Source of the DNA: Streptomyces carminius | GTDB lineage: Bacteria > Actinomycetota > Actinomycetes > Streptomycetales > Streptomycetaceae | Length of the DNA stretch: 64,000 nt | Direction of reading: 5' to 3' | Assembly (NCBI RefSeq): GCF_002794255.1 | Contig: NZ_PGGW01000069.1 | Coordinates: forward strand, 310,001-374,000 | Part shown: piece after piece, positions 52,026 to 62,828 of the stretch | Numbering within the stretch: position 1 is the first letter of the stretch | Layout of the letters: the number at the start of each line of letters is the position of its first letter | The notes under the pieces: generated by a model | Told to the model about the DNA's origin: nothing | The model's input: the letters and a program-made list of their open reading frames with translations, nothing else | Databases searched by the model: none | Position numbers and translations under genes: made by a program

Positions 52026-52201
52026 TTCGCGTACGGCGGAACGCACCGACCTCACCTGCGGGAACGCCCCCTGCGCTCACAGCGAACAGTTCTCGGACCG
52101 GGATGGCTCAGTCGGACCCGCGCGTTAGGGTCCCAAGTACACGAAGACTCAGAGACGGCCTTGTGAGAGACGAGCCGTCCGTTACCCGAGCAGGTGGACA
52201 C

Positions 52202-52816
52202 GTGACGCTTCCGATGCCCTACGCCGCCACCGAGCCGACCATCGGTGGCCTCGGCGACCAGGTCTACAACCGGCTGCTCAACGAGCGGATCATCTTCCTC
52301 GGCCAGCCGGTCGACGACGAGATCGCCAACCGGATCACCGCCCAGCTGCTCCTGCTGGCCGCGGACCCGGACAAGGACATCTACCTCTACATCAACAGCC
52401 CGGGTGGTTCGATCACGGCCGGCATGGCGATCTACGACACCATGCAGTACATCAAGAACGACGTGGTGACCATCGCGATGGGCCTGGCCGCCTCGATGGG
52501 CCAGTTCCTCCTCAGCGCGGGCACCCGGGGCAAGCGCTTCGCACTGCCCAACGCCGAGATCCTCATCCACCAGCCGTCCGCGGGTCTGGCGGGCTCGGCC
52601 TCGGACATCAAGATCCACGCCGAGCAGCTGCTGCGCACCAAGAAGAAGATGACGCGCCTGTCCGCGCTGCACACCGGCCAGAGCGAGGAGCAGTGGAACC
52701 GCGACGCCGACCGCGACCGCTGGTTCACCGCCGAGGAGGCCAAGGAGTACGGCCTGATCGACGAGGTCTACGGCTCCGCCGAGCAGCTCCCGGGCGGTGG
52801 CGGTACGGGCGCGTGA
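52202..52816 (+). CDS. clpP1: ATP-dependent Clp protease proteolytic subunit 1
   Basis: 204 residues. Catalytic Ser98 in MGLAASMGQF, His123 in ILIHQPSAG and an Asp near 172 complete the triad; ESD-type head features (YINSPGGSITAGMAIYDTMQ) are intact. ClpP1 forms mixed barrels with ClpP2 and is fed by ClpX or ClpC. GTG at 52202 with AGGTGG upstream; an ATG four codons later is possible. clpP2 follows after 64 bp, so the two make one operon. Confidence 0.96.
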   Translation: MTLPMPYAATEPTIGGLGDQVYNRLLNERIIFLGQPVDDEIANRITAQLLLLAADPDKDIYLYINSPGGSITAGMAIYDTMQYIKNDVVTIAMGLAASMGQFLLSAGTRGKRFALPNAEILIHQPSAGLAGSASDIKIHAEQLLRTKKKMTRLSALHTGQSEEQWNRDADRDRWFTAEEAKEYGLIDEVYGSAEQLPGGGGTGA

Positions 52817-52880
52817 GCGCCGCACGCCCCGCAGCCCGACACCGCAGCCAGTCCATCTCTCCAGAACGGTGTACAGCCCC

Positions 52881-53567
52881 ATGAACAGTCAGCAGTCCTT
52901 CCCCGGCGCCGGGCTCCACGACCGGTTCCAGGCCCGCTACGACGGGCCGGCGGCCGAGGCCCGGTACGTCATCCCGCGCTTCGTGGAGCGCACCTCGCAG
53001 GGCGTGCGCGAGTACGATCCGTACGCCAAGCTCTTCGAGGAGCGCGTGATCTTCCTCGGCGTGCAGATCGACGACGCCTCGGCCAACGACGTCATGGCGC
53101 AGCTGCTGTGCCTGGAGTCGATGGACCCCGACCGCGACATCTCGGTCTACATCAACTCGCCCGGCGGCTCCTTCACGGCGCTCACGGCCATCTACGACAC
53201 GATGCAGTTCGTCAAGCCGGACATCCAGACGGTGTGCATGGGCCAGGCGGCCTCGGCCGCGGCCGTACTGCTGGCGGCCGGCACCCCGGGCAAGCGGATG
53301 GCGCTGCCCAACGCCCGGGTGCTGATCCACCAGCCGTACACCGAGACCGGCCGCGGCCAGGTCTCCGACCTGGAGATCGCCGCCAACGAGGTGCAGCGGA
53401 TGCGGACCCAGCTGGAGGAGCTGCTCGCCAAGCACTCCAACAAGCCGATCGAGCAGATCAACCAGGACATCGAGCGTGACAAGATCCTCACCGCCGAGGA
53501 GTCGCTCGAGTACGGCCTGATCGACCAGATCATCTCCACCCGCAAGACCTCGGTGGGGCTGGGCTAG
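52881..53567 (+). CDS. clpP2: ATP-dependent Clp protease proteolytic subunit 2
   Basis: 228 residues, longer at the N-terminus than ClpP1 (propeptide of about 25 residues). Catalytic Ser125 in MGQAASAAAVLL and His150 in VLIHQPYTE; YINSPGGSFTALTAIYDTMQ is the oxyanion/substrate strand. It pairs with ClpP1 to form the active double ring. The ATG at 52881 lacks a clear ribosome site; an in-frame GTG is 12 bp upstream. Coupled transcription with clpP1 is likely. Confidence 0.96.
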   Translation: MNSQQSFPGAGLHDRFQARYDGPAAEARYVIPRFVERTSQGVREYDPYAKLFEERVIFLGVQIDDASANDVMAQLLCLESMDPDRDISVYINSPGGSFTALTAIYDTMQFVKPDIQTVCMGQAASAAAVLLAAGTPGKRMALPNARVLIHQPYTETGRGQVSDLEIAANEVQRMRTQLEELLAKHSNKPIEQINQDIERDKILTAEESLEYGLIDQIISTRKTSVGLG

Positions 53568-53777
53568 GACCGCACAGGTCCGCGGGCAGGCCACGGAATC
53601 CGCGGGAATCTCCCGAACATTTCCGCCCCCCTCGGGTCGAGTCGGTCCGAGGGGGGCCCACCCGGGGGCCCGGGCAAGGTACCGTCTTAGGGGGTCCGGG
53701 GCCGCCCCCGCCAAGGCCCAGAGCAAGCACCCGGGTTCGTGGAACTCGACGGATCCCATGCGAAGGAGAAGCACCTC

Positions 53778-55067
<1,290 letters not shown>

Positions 55068-55087
55068 CGCGCCGACGCGCACAGACG

Positions 55088-55137
55088 CACACCTGGGGGT
55101 GCCCCGGCGGTTTCCCGCCGGGGCACCCCCAGGTGTG
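55088..55137. terminator. Bidirectional hairpin after clpX
   Basis: Perfect 23-bp arms (55088-55110 and 55115-55137, starting CACACCTGGGG) with a TTTC loop, between clpX and the convergent membrane protein gene. Confidence 0.85.
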
Positions 55138-55188
55138 CTTCGCCCCGGCCGCCGTGCGCGTAGGGCGGGGGCCGTGCGGGCGCGGCGG

Positions 55189-56124
55189 CTACTCGATCTC
55201 GACGCGCACGTCGTTGCGGAGCCTGGCCGCGGCCTCGGCGGCCTCGTCGATCGAGAAGTTCTCGCCGGTGGTGAATGCGGTCATGTCGTTCAGGGCCGAG
55301 TAGGCGATGGTGCTGTGGTCGCCCCAGATGCAGAAGGGCATGGTGAAGGCGCCACCGCCCAGCTCGGCGGTGCCTTCGCCGGAGAGCTTCATCTCCTGGC
55401 ATTTCATGACGGCGTTCTCCAGCCCCGGGGGAGACACCTCCCTGGGCTCGCCGACCAGTTCAGCCGTGCCCTCGGCCCCGTCCCCGCCCGCGCCGGAGTC
55501 CTCCCGGATCCCCTCCTCCGCCTTCGCGAACATCGCGTCGACGGCTGCCTCGGGGTCCTTGATCTCGCCCCAGACCCCGCTGAAGCTCAGATGCTTCTGG
55601 GACAGGACGTCGTCTCCGGAGGTGTAGGTGGCGGAGACGCTCGTGGGGTCGCTGACCCCGAACTGCTCGAGCTCCTTGAGGTCCTCCGACTTGAACGGAC
55701 CCTCGTCGTTCTCGTTCGGGTTCTTCCGGTACTCGCCGTCCAGGACCGTCTCGGACGCGACGAGCTTGTAGTTCTTGCCGTCGTCGGCGACCGTGCCGCC
55801 GTCGTCGCCCCCGAAGACGACATAGCCGCCGATCGCCAGGCCCACGACCGCCAGCGCCGTCACCAGGACGCCGATGGTCCTGCCCTTGTTGCCGCCGCCC
55901 GGCGGGGGCGGCGGCAGGTACCCGCCAGGCTGCTGCGGGGCGCCGTAAGGTCCGGGCTGCTGCGGGTAGCCGTAACCGGGCTGCGCCGGGGGGACTCCCA
56001 TCCCGGGCTGGGGCGGTCCGGGCTGCTGCGGTGGGTAGCCGTAACCGGGCTGGGGCGGGGTGCCGTACGGGTTCGGCTGACCGCCGTACGGACCGGGCTG
56101 GGGCGGTGGCTGGTGGTGGCTCAC
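55189..56124 (-). CDS. Membrane protein with Pro/Gly/Tyr-rich N-terminus
   Basis: 311 residues. The first 75 are a cytosolic repeat rich in QPGPYG and PPQPGYGYP; one TM helix follows (GRTIGVLVTALAVVGLAIGGYVVFG, about 80-104). An extracytoplasmic domain (about 115-311) has two Cys (KCQEM, FCIWGDHSTIAYS) that probably form a disulfide. This layout is common in streptomycete surface-anchored proteins of unknown function. GTG start at 56124. Divergent from valS. Confidence 0.85.
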   Translation of the reverse strand: MSHHQPPPQPGPYGGQPNPYGTPPQPGYGYPPQQPGPPQPGMGVPPAQPGYGYPQQPGPYGAPQQPGGYLPPPPPGGGNKGRTIGVLVTALAVVGLAIGGYVVFGGDDGGTVADDGKNYKLVASETVLDGEYRKNPNENDEGPFKSEDLKELEQFGVSDPTSVSATYTSGDDVLSQKHLSFSGVWGEIKDPEAAVDAMFAKAEEGIREDSGAGGDGAEGTAELVGEPREVSPPGLENAVMKCQEMKLSGEGTAELGGGAFTMPFCIWGDHSTIAYSALNDMTAFTTGENFSIDEAAEAAARLRNDVRVEIE

Positions 56125-56245
56125 GGACGGGGCTCCCCCTCATTCGGACAGGTGCGTGAAAAGCTGTGCCCCATCCTGGCGGACCGCGCCGCTTCCCGTT
56201 GCCCTGGCCCCCTAAACCGATTCGAGACCGCTACACAGCGGCCCG

Positions 56246-56251
56246 TACACT
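56246..56251 (+). promoter_or_regulatory. -10 box of a probably leaderless valS transcript
   Basis: TACACT ends 7 bp before the GTG of valS, so transcription should start at or next to the start codon. The -35 is unclear (TTCGAG 19 bp away). The same TACACTGG context precedes folC. Confidence 0.5.
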
Positions 56252-56258
56252 GGCGGTC

Positions 56259-58907
56259 GTGACCGACAACTCTCAGCAGAGCCCGACCCCCGCCGGGGCG
56301 GAGCCATCGAACAGCGCCCATGCCAGCCTGCCGACTCAGTACGTTCCGGCCGAGGTAGAGGAGAAGCTGTACGAGCGCTGGGTGGAGCGCGGTTACTTCG
56401 AGGCGGACGCCAAGAGCGACAAGCCGCCGTACACGGTCGTCATCCCCCCGCCCAACGTCACCGGCAGCCTGCACCTGGGCCACGCCTTCGAGCACACGCT
56501 GATCGACGCCCTCACCCGCCGCAAGCGCATGCAGGGCTTCGAGACGCTGTGGCAGCCGGGCATGGACCACGCGGGCATCGCCACCCAGAACGTGGTCGAG
56601 CGGGAGCTGGCCAAGGAGGGCAAGTCCCGCCACGACCTGGGGCGCGAGGCGTTCGTCGAGCGCGTGTGGCGGTGGAAGGCGGAGTCCGGCGGGCGGATCT
56701 CCGGCCAGATGCGGCGGCTGGGCGACGGCGTCGCCTGGTCGCGGGAGCGCTTCACCATGGACGAGGGGCTCTCCCGCGCCGTCCAGACGATCTTCAAGCG
56801 GCTCCACGACGACGAGCTGATCTACCGCGCCGAGCGGATCATCAACTGGTGCCCGCGCTGTCTGACGGCCATCTCCGACATCGAGGTGGGGTACGCCGAC
56901 CAGGACGGCGAGCTGGTCTCCATCCGCTACGGCGAGGGCGAGAACTCCATCGTCGTCGCCACCACCCGCGCCGAGACGATGCTCGGTGACACCGCCGTGG
57001 CCGTCCACCCCGACGACGAGCGCTATGCCCACCTCGTCGGCACCGAGGTCGAGCTGCCGCTCACCGGCCGCCGTATCCCCGTCGTCGCGGACGAGCACGT
57101 CGACCGGGAGTTCGGCACGGGCGCCGTCAAGGTCACCCCGGCCCACGACCCGAACGACTTCGAGATCGGCCGCCGCCACGACCTGCCCTCCGTCACGATC
57201 ATGGACGAGCACGCCGTGATCACCGCCCACGGCCCGTTCCAGGGCCTGGACCGGCTGGAGGCCCGCTCGGCGGTCGTGGGCGCGCTGCGCGCCGAGGGGC
57301 GGATCGTCGCCGAGAAGCGGCCGTACAGCCACTCGGTCGGGCACTGCTCGCGCTGCAGGACCACCGTCGAGCCGCGGCTGTCGATGCAGTGGTGGGTGAG
57401 GGTCGGCCCGCTGGCGAAGGCGGCCGGCGACGCGGTGCGCGACGGCCGGGTCGCCATCCATCCCAAGGAGATGGAGAAGCGCTACTTCGACTGGGTGGAC
57501 AACCTCCACGACTGGTGCATCTCCCGCCAGCTGTGGTGGGGCCACCGCATCCCGGTCTGGTACGGGCCGAACGGCGAGACGGTCTGCGTCGGCCCGGACG
57601 AGGAGCCCCCGTCCGGCGAGGGCTGGTACCAGGACAGCGACGTCCTGGACACCTGGTTCTCCTCCGGTCTGTGGCCCTTCTCCACGCTCGGCTGGCCCGA
57701 GCGGACCGAGAGCCTGGCGAAGTTCTATCCGAACTCCGTCCTGGTCACCGGCTACGACATCCTCTTCTTCTGGGTCGCCCGGATGATGATGTTCGGCCTG
57801 TACGCGATGGACGGCACCCCGCCGTTCCACACCATCGCGCTGCACGGCATGGTCCGCGACCAGTTCGGCAAGAAGATGTCGAAGTCCTTCGGTAACGCGG
57901 TCGACCCGCTGGACTGGATGGACAAGTACGGCTCCGACGCACTGCGCTTCACCCTGGCGCGCGGCGCCAACCCCGGGGTCGACGTGCCCATCGGCGAGGA
58001 CTGGGTCCAGGCGTCCCGCAACTTCGCCAACAAGGTCTGGAACGCCACCCGCTTCGCGCTGATGAACGGAGCCACGGTCGAGGGCGGTCTGCCCGCGCCC
58101 GAGGAGCTGACGGCCACCGACCGCTGGATCCTCTCCCGGCTGAACACCGTGGTGACCGAGGCGGACGCGTACTACGACGACTACCAGTTCGCCAAGCTCT
58201 CCGACCTCCTCTACCACTTCGCGTGGGACGAGGTCTTCGACTGGTACGTCGAGCTGTCCAAGACCACCTTCGCCGAGGGCGGCGCCGCGGCCCGGGCCTC
58301 CGCCCGCGTCCTGGGCGAGGTGCTGGACACCACGCTGCGGCTGCTCCACCCGGTGATGCCGTTCGTCACCGAGACGCTGTGGACGACGCTGACGGGCGGG
58401 GAGTCCGTGGTGATCGCCGACTGGCCGGCCGACTCCGGTTTCCGCGACGCGGACGCCGAGCGGGAGATCGCCACGCTCCAGCAGGTGATCACCGAGGTCC
58501 GCCGGTTCCGTGCCGACCAGGGCCTCCAGCCCGGCCAGCGCGTTCCGGCCCGGCTCGCCCTGGACGGCACCCCGCTGACGGCGCACGAGGCGGCCATCCG
58601 CTCCCTGGCACGGCTGACGCCGGCCGGTGCGGGCTTCACGGCGACCGCGTCCCTGCCGGTGGCCGGGGCGACGGTCGAGCTGGACCTGTCCGGCGCGATC
58701 GACTTCGCGGCCGAGCGCAAGCGGCTCACGAAGGACCTGGGCGCCGCGCAGAAGGAGCTGGCGCAGACCACCGCCAAGCTGGGCAACGAGGCGTTCCTGG
58801 CCAAGGCGCCCGACCAGGTGGTGGCGAAGATCAGGGGCCGCAAGGAGCAGGCCGAGGCGGACATCGCCCGGATCGCCGCGCAGCTGGAGGCCCTGCCCCA
58901 GGGCTGA
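56259..58907 (+). CDS. valS: Valyl-tRNA synthetase
   Basis: 882 residues. Class I signature HLGH at 72-75 (TGSLHLGHAFEH) and KMSKS at 539-543; the editing domain (CP1, about 200-340) with TTRAETMLGD and FGTGAVKVTPAHDPNDFE is present. The anticodon-binding domain and the C-terminal coiled coil (about 820-882, ERKRLTKDLGAAQKELAQTT) end the protein. It charges tRNA-Val. Good starting site GTG without a ribosome site, consistent with a leaderless mRNA. No T-box leader fits the short upstream gap. Confidence 0.97.
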   Translation: MTDNSQQSPTPAGAEPSNSAHASLPTQYVPAEVEEKLYERWVERGYFEADAKSDKPPYTVVIPPPNVTGSLHLGHAFEHTLIDALTRRKRMQGFETLWQPGMDHAGIATQNVVERELAKEGKSRHDLGREAFVERVWRWKAESGGRISGQMRRLGDGVAWSRERFTMDEGLSRAVQTIFKRLHDDELIYRAERIINWCPRCLTAISDIEVGYADQDGELVSIRYGEGENSIVVATTRAETMLGDTAVAVHPDDERYAHLVGTEVELPLTGRRIPVVADEHVDREFGTGAVKVTPAHDPNDFEIGRRHDLPSVTIMDEHAVITAHGPFQGLDRLEARSAVVGALRAEGRIVAEKRPYSHSVGHCSRCRTTVEPRLSMQWWVRVGPLAKAAGDAVRDGRVAIHPKEMEKRYFDWVDNLHDWCISRQLWWGHRIPVWYGPNGETVCVGPDEEPPSGEGWYQDSDVLDTWFSSGLWPFSTLGWPERTESLAKFYPNSVLVTGYDILFFWVARMMMFGLYAMDGTPPFHTIALHGMVRDQFGKKMSKSFGNAVDPLDWMDKYGSDALRFTLARGANPGVDVPIGEDWVQASRNFANKVWNATRFALMNGATVEGGLPAPEELTATDRWILSRLNTVVTEADAYYDDYQFAKLSDLLYHFAWDEVFDWYVELSKTTFAEGGAAARASARVLGEVLDTTLRLLHPVMPFVTETLWTTLTGGESVVIADWPADSGFRDADAEREIATLQQVITEVRRFRADQGLQPGQRVPARLALDGTPLTAHEAAIRSLARLTPAGAGFTATASLPVAGATVELDLSGAIDFAAERKRLTKDLGAAQKELAQTTAKLGNEAFLAKAPDQVVAKIRGRKEQAEADIARIAAQLEALPQG

Positions 58908-59002
58908 GCGGCGGGCCGGGGCGGATTCCGGCGGCACGGGCCGGCCCCGCTCCGGGGGGCCGCGGCCACCCCCGGAGCGGGGCCGGCCGCGGCCGTCTCC
59001 GT

Positions 59003-59008
59003 ACACTG
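59003..59008 (+). promoter_or_regulatory. -10 box of a probably leaderless folC transcript
   Basis: TACACT in GTACACTGGAACG lies about 5-6 bp before the GTG of folC, copying the arrangement at valS. No ribosome site is present. The upstream -35 is not clear. Confidence 0.5.
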
Positions 59009-59013
59009 GAACG

Positions 59014-60567
59014 GTGAGCGAGCACCCCCCGCACGATCCCCACGGCGGCCCCGGCGATTCCGGCGATCCCGGTGACGGACCCGATCTCGTGGAGAGGTTC
59101 GACGAGATCATCGACGCCGAGACGGACCGTGACCCCGATCTCGCGGTGATCGAGGCGGGCAGCCGCACCCTGCGCACCCAGGCCGGACCGTCCCCGGACG
59201 GCCTGCCGTCCCGGCCCGGGGACCCGGAGCTGGACCGGGCGCTGCGGGAGGTGGAGAACGAGCTGCTGGGCCGCTGGCCGGAGACGCGGCTGGAGCCGTC
59301 GCTGGAGCGGATCAGCGCCCTGACGGACCTCCTGGGCGAGCCGCAGCGCTCCTACCCGGCCGTCCACATCACCGGCACCAACGGCAAGACCAGCACCGCC
59401 CGGATGATCGAGGCGCTGTTCGGCGCGTTCGACCTGCGCACCGGCCGCTACAGCAGCCCGCACGTCCAGGCTGTGACCGAGCGGATCAGCCTGGACGGCG
59501 CGCCGATCAGCGCCGAGCGGTTCATCGAAACCTACCGGGACCTGGAGCCGTACGTCGGAATGGTGGACGCCGCCTCCGAGCACCGGCTGTCGTTCTTCGA
59601 GGTGCTCACCGGCATGGCGTACGCCGCCTTCGCCGACGCGCCCGTGGACGTGGCGGTCGTCGAGGTCGGCATGGGCGGGAGCTGGGACGCCACCAACGTG
59701 ATCGACGCGACAGTCGCCGTCGTCACCCCGATCTCCCTGGACCACACCGACCGGTTGGGCGGCACACCCGCGCGGATCGCGGAGGAGAAGTCCGGCATCG
59801 TCAAGCGGGACGCCACCGTCGTCCTGGCACAGCAGCCGGTGGACGCCGCCTCGGTCGTGCTGCGCCGGGCCGCGGAGCTGGACGCCACCGTCGCCCGCGA
59901 GGGGCTGGAGTTCGGGGTGCTCTCCCGCGAGGTCGCCGTCGGCGGTCAGCTGCTGACCCTGCGCGGGCTGGGCGGGGAGTACCCGGAGATCTTCCTGCCG
60001 CTGCACGGCGCGCACATGGCGCACAACGCCGCCGTGGCGCTGGCCGCCGTCGAGGCGTTCTTCGGCATCGGCGCGCAGCGGGTGCGCACCCTGGACGTCG
60101 AGGCCGTCCGTACCGCCTTCGCCTCCGTGACCTCGCCCGGACGGCTGGAAGTGGTGCGCCGCAGCCCGACGGTGGTGCTGGACGCCGCGCACAACCCGGC
60201 GGGCGCCCGTGCCGCGGCCGAGGCGGTCACCGAGGCCTTCGGCTTCAGCCGGCTGATCGGGGTGGTCGCGCCCAGCGCGGGCAAGGACGTGCGGGGGCTG
60301 CTGGAGGCCTTCGAACCGGTCTTCGCCGAGGTCGTGGTCACCCGCAACGCCACCGCCCGCGCCATGGACGTGGACGAGCTCGCCGCCGTGGCGGTGGAGG
60401 TCTTCGGGGAGGAGCGGGTGCAGGTCACCCCGCGGCTCGACGACGCCCTGGAGGAGGCCGTCACGCTGGCCGAGGAGGAGAGCGAGTACGCCGGCGCGGG
60501 CGTGCTGGTCACCGGTTCGGTCTTCACCGTCGGCGAGGCGCGGCTGCTGCTCGGAAAGGACCGCTGA
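59014..60567 (+). CDS. folC: Folylpolyglutamate synthase / dihydrofolate synthase
   Basis: 517 residues. The Mur ligase-type P-loop GTNGKTS is at 121-127, preceded by YPAVHITG; VEVGMGGSWDATNVID, SLDHTDRLGGTPARIAEEKSGI and LDAAHNPAGA are the further FolC blocks. An unusually long polar N-terminus (about 70 residues, PPHDPHGGPGDSGDPGD then acidic) precedes the family core. It adds glutamate to folates (and may join dihydropteroate with glutamate). Stop codon abuts the next start, so folC and the DUF4233 gene are coupled. Confidence 0.95.
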   Translation: MSEHPPHDPHGGPGDSGDPGDGPDLVERFDEIIDAETDRDPDLAVIEAGSRTLRTQAGPSPDGLPSRPGDPELDRALREVENELLGRWPETRLEPSLERISALTDLLGEPQRSYPAVHITGTNGKTSTARMIEALFGAFDLRTGRYSSPHVQAVTERISLDGAPISAERFIETYRDLEPYVGMVDAASEHRLSFFEVLTGMAYAAFADAPVDVAVVEVGMGGSWDATNVIDATVAVVTPISLDHTDRLGGTPARIAEEKSGIVKRDATVVLAQQPVDAASVVLRRAAELDATVAREGLEFGVLSREVAVGGQLLTLRGLGGEYPEIFLPLHGAHMAHNAAVALAAVEAFFGIGAQRVRTLDVEAVRTAFASVTSPGRLEVVRRSPTVVLDAAHNPAGARAAAEAVTEAFGFSRLIGVVAPSAGKDVRGLLEAFEPVFAEVVVTRNATARAMDVDELAAVAVEVFGEERVQVTPRLDDALEEAVTLAEEESEYAGAGVLVTGSVFTVGEARLLLGKDR

Positions 60568-60897
60568 ATGCGTACGCTCTGCGCCTCCACGCTCATCGGG
60601 GAGTTCCTCGTGATCGGCTTCGCCGCCCTGGTGGCGACGCGGCTGGACGGGCTGCCCGCTTCGACGGTGTGGACGGTGGCCGGGGTGGCGATGGCGCTGT
60701 GCCTGGTGCTGTGCGGCGTGATCACCCGGCCCGGCGGGGTCCAGCTCGGCTGGGCGCTGCAACTCGGCCTGATCGCCTCCGGGTTCGTGGTCCCGGCGAT
60801 GTTCCTCCTCGGGGTCGTCTTCGCCGTCCTGTGGTGGGCGTCGGTCCACTTCGGCCGCAAGGTGGACGAGGCGAAGGCCCGCGCGGCGGCCTCCTGA
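60568..60897 (+). CDS. DUF4233 family small membrane protein
   Basis: 109 residues with four hydrophobic helices (TLIGEFLVIGFAALVAT, VAGVAMALCLVLCGVI, GWALQLGLIASGFVVPAMF, GVVFAVLWWASVHF) and a basic tail. It begins directly after the folC stop codon, an arrangement kept across actinobacteria. Function unknown. The gap to ndk is 124 bp. Confidence 0.9.
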   Translation: MRTLCASTLIGEFLVIGFAALVATRLDGLPASTVWTVAGVAMALCLVLCGVITRPGGVQLGWALQLGLIASGFVVPAMFLLGVVFAVLWWASVHFGRKVDEAKARAAAS

Positions 60898-61021
60898 GCG
60901 ACGGCCTCCCGAGCGGCGGCCCGGTACGGCCGGGTGCCGCCGGGCCGCGGCCGGCCTGCCTGTAGCCTCTGAGCACTTGTGAAACGCCGTCGTCCCGCCG
61001 CACTTCAAGGAGCCGCCGACC

Positions 61022-61435
61022 ATGAGCCAGCGCACCCTCGTCCTCCTCAAGCCCGACGCGGTCAGGCGCGGTCTGATCGGTGAACTCGTCGGCCGTGTCG
61101 AGCGCAAGGCCGGCTGGACGATCAGCGCCCTGGAACTGCGCACCCTGGACCGCGACACGCTGGAGCGGCACTACGCGGAGCACGTCGGCCGGCCGTTCTA
61201 CGAGCCGCTGCTGGAGTTCATGACCTCCGGCCCCGCCGTGGTGATGGTGGTCGAGGGGGAACGGGTGATCGAGGGGGTGCGCGCCCTGGCGGGGCCGACC
61301 GACCCGATCGCCGCGCCGCCCGGCTCCATCCGGGGGGACTTCGGCACGATCGTGCGTGAGAACCTCATTCACGCGTCGGATTCGGAGGAGTCCGCCGAAC
61401 GGGAGCTGAAGATTTTCTTTCCTTCGCTCTTCTGA
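61022..61435 (+). CDS. ndk: Nucleoside diphosphate kinase
   Basis: 137 residues, the family length. RTLVLLKPDAVRRGLIGE opens the ferredoxin-like fold; catalytic His117 is in ENLIHASDSEESA. It transfers phosphate from ATP to other NDPs through phospho-His. ATG at 61022 with AAGGAG upstream. A hairpin follows the gene. Confidence 0.97.
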   Translation: MSQRTLVLLKPDAVRRGLIGELVGRVERKAGWTISALELRTLDRDTLERHYAEHVGRPFYEPLLEFMTSGPAVVMVVEGERVIEGVRALAGPTDPIAAPPGSIRGDFGTIVRENLIHASDSEESAERELKIFFPSLF

Positions 61436-61466
61436 CGGCGTGTCATTCGTGCAAACCTCTTGACCT

Positions 61467-61494
61467 GGGGCGATCGATGGAATTCGATCGCCCC
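61467..61494 (+). terminator. Hairpin after ndk
   Basis: Perfect 11-bp arms GGGGCGATCGA and TCGATCGCCCC around a 6-nt loop, 31 bp past the ndk stop. Confidence 0.75.
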
Positions 61495-61518
61495 TACGTG
61501 AACTCGCCTCCACTCGGG

Positions 61519-61544
61519 GGAACGAATCACCCGGACGCGACGTC
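61519..61544 (+). promoter_or_regulatory. Sigma-E-like promoter upstream of mreB
   Basis: GGAAC (61519-61523), 17-bp spacer, CGTC (61541-61544): the ECF sigma-E type pattern. In S. coelicolor the mre operon is reported as a sigma-E (cell envelope stress) target. The predicted leader to mreB is about 155 nt. Confidence 0.6.
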
Positions 61545-61707
61545 AGCACATAAGGGGATGACCCGCGTACCGCCGACAATGACGGAGGAGGAGCCCTCTG
61601 GCCCGCGCCGGTAAGAGCGCGACTACGATGGAAACCTCTCCGGATCCCGCAGCGCACGCTGTCGTCCTCCCCTCACACGTTCCAGTTGGAAGGCCTGACG
61701 TATCCTC

Positions 61708-62739
61708 ATGGCGAACAACATGTCGTTCATCGGCCGTGACATGGCTGTCGACCTCGGGACCGCCAACACGCTGGTGTACGTCAGGGGTCGCGGGATCGTC
61801 CTCAACGAGCCATCGGTCGTCGCCATCAACACCAACACCGGCGGAATCCTCGCGGTCGGCGCCGAGGCGAAGAAGATGATCGGCCGCACCCCGGGCAACA
61901 TCGTGGCGGTCCGTCCCCTGAAGGACGGTGTCATCGCCGACTTCGAGATCACCGAGCGGATGCTCCGCTACTTCATCCTCAAGATCCACAAGCGGCGTTA
62001 TCTCGCGCGCCCCCGGGTGGTCGTCTGCGTCCCCTCCGGCATCACGGGTGTCGAGCGCCGCGCGGTCATCGAGGCCTCCACCCAGGCCGGTGCCCGGCAG
62101 GTGCACATCATCGAGGAGCCGATGGCCGCCGCGATCGGCTCGGGGCTGCCGGTCCACGAGGCGACGGGCAACATGGTCGTCGACATCGGCGGCGGCACCA
62201 CCGAGGTCGCGGTGATCTCGCTCGGCGGCATCGTCACGGCGCAGTCCATCCGCGTCGCGGGAGACGAACTGGACAACGCGATCATCCAGTACGTCAAGAA
62301 GGAGTACAGCCTGCTCCTGGGCGAGCGCAGCGCCGAGAGCATCAAGCTCACGATCGGCTCGGCGTACGAGATGGACGACGACGAGCACACCGAGATCCGC
62401 GGCCGCGACCTGGTCAGCGGGCTGCCGAAGACGGTGGTCATCTCCTCCGCCGAGGTCCGCAAGGCCATCGAGGAGCCGGTCAACGCCATCGTGGACGCGG
62501 TGAAGACCACCCTCGACAAGTGCCCGCCCGAACTCTCCGGCGACATCATGGACCGCGGCATCGTCCTCACCGGCGGCGGCGCCCTGCTGCGCGGCCTGGA
62601 CGAGCGGCTGCGCCGCGAGACGGGCATGCCCATCCACATCGCCGAGGACCCGCTGGACTCGGTGGCGCTGGGCTCCGGCAAGTGCGTCGAGGAGTTCGAG
62701 GCGCTCCAGCAGGTGCTCGACTCCCAGCCGCGCCGGTAA
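61708..62739 (+). CDS. mreB: Rod shape-determining protein MreB
   Basis: 343 residues. Actin-fold motifs: DMAVDLGTANTLVYV (phosphate 1), VVDIGGGTTEVAVISLGGI (phosphate 2), GIVLTGGGALLRGLDERL (adenosine) and EEPMAAAIGSG (connect 1). In streptomycetes MreB acts in spore wall synthesis, not in rod growth. ATG at 61708 was chosen with GGAAGG about 14 bp upstream; a second ATG at 61720 (SFIGRDMAVD) is the usual family start. First gene of mreBCD. Confidence 0.95.
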   Translation: MANNMSFIGRDMAVDLGTANTLVYVRGRGIVLNEPSVVAINTNTGGILAVGAEAKKMIGRTPGNIVAVRPLKDGVIADFEITERMLRYFILKIHKRRYLARPRVVVCVPSGITGVERRAVIEASTQAGARQVHIIEEPMAAAIGSGLPVHEATGNMVVDIGGGTTEVAVISLGGIVTAQSIRVAGDELDNAIIQYVKKEYSLLLGERSAESIKLTIGSAYEMDDDEHTEIRGRDLVSGLPKTVVISSAEVRKAIEEPVNAIVDAVKTTLDKCPPELSGDIMDRGIVLTGGGALLRGLDERLRRETGMPIHIAEDPLDSVALGSGKCVEEFEALQQVLDSQPRR

Positions 62740-62828
62740 CCGGCCCGGCCGCCGGCCGCGCGGCCCGTACCGCGCGGCCGGGCACCACGCGGTCCGGCGC
62801 CGGGGCCGGACGGGACCGAGAGGTCCGG

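Noticed and set aside
52025..52087. ClgR box upstream of clpP1
   Set aside because: GTTCGC and GCGAAC half sites are present, but 51 bp apart; GTTCGC-N5-GCGGAAC at 52025-52042 has an extra base. Not strong enough to call.
56125..56258. T-box leader for valS
   Set aside because: The gap is too short and no T-box sequence or anti-terminator stem is seen.
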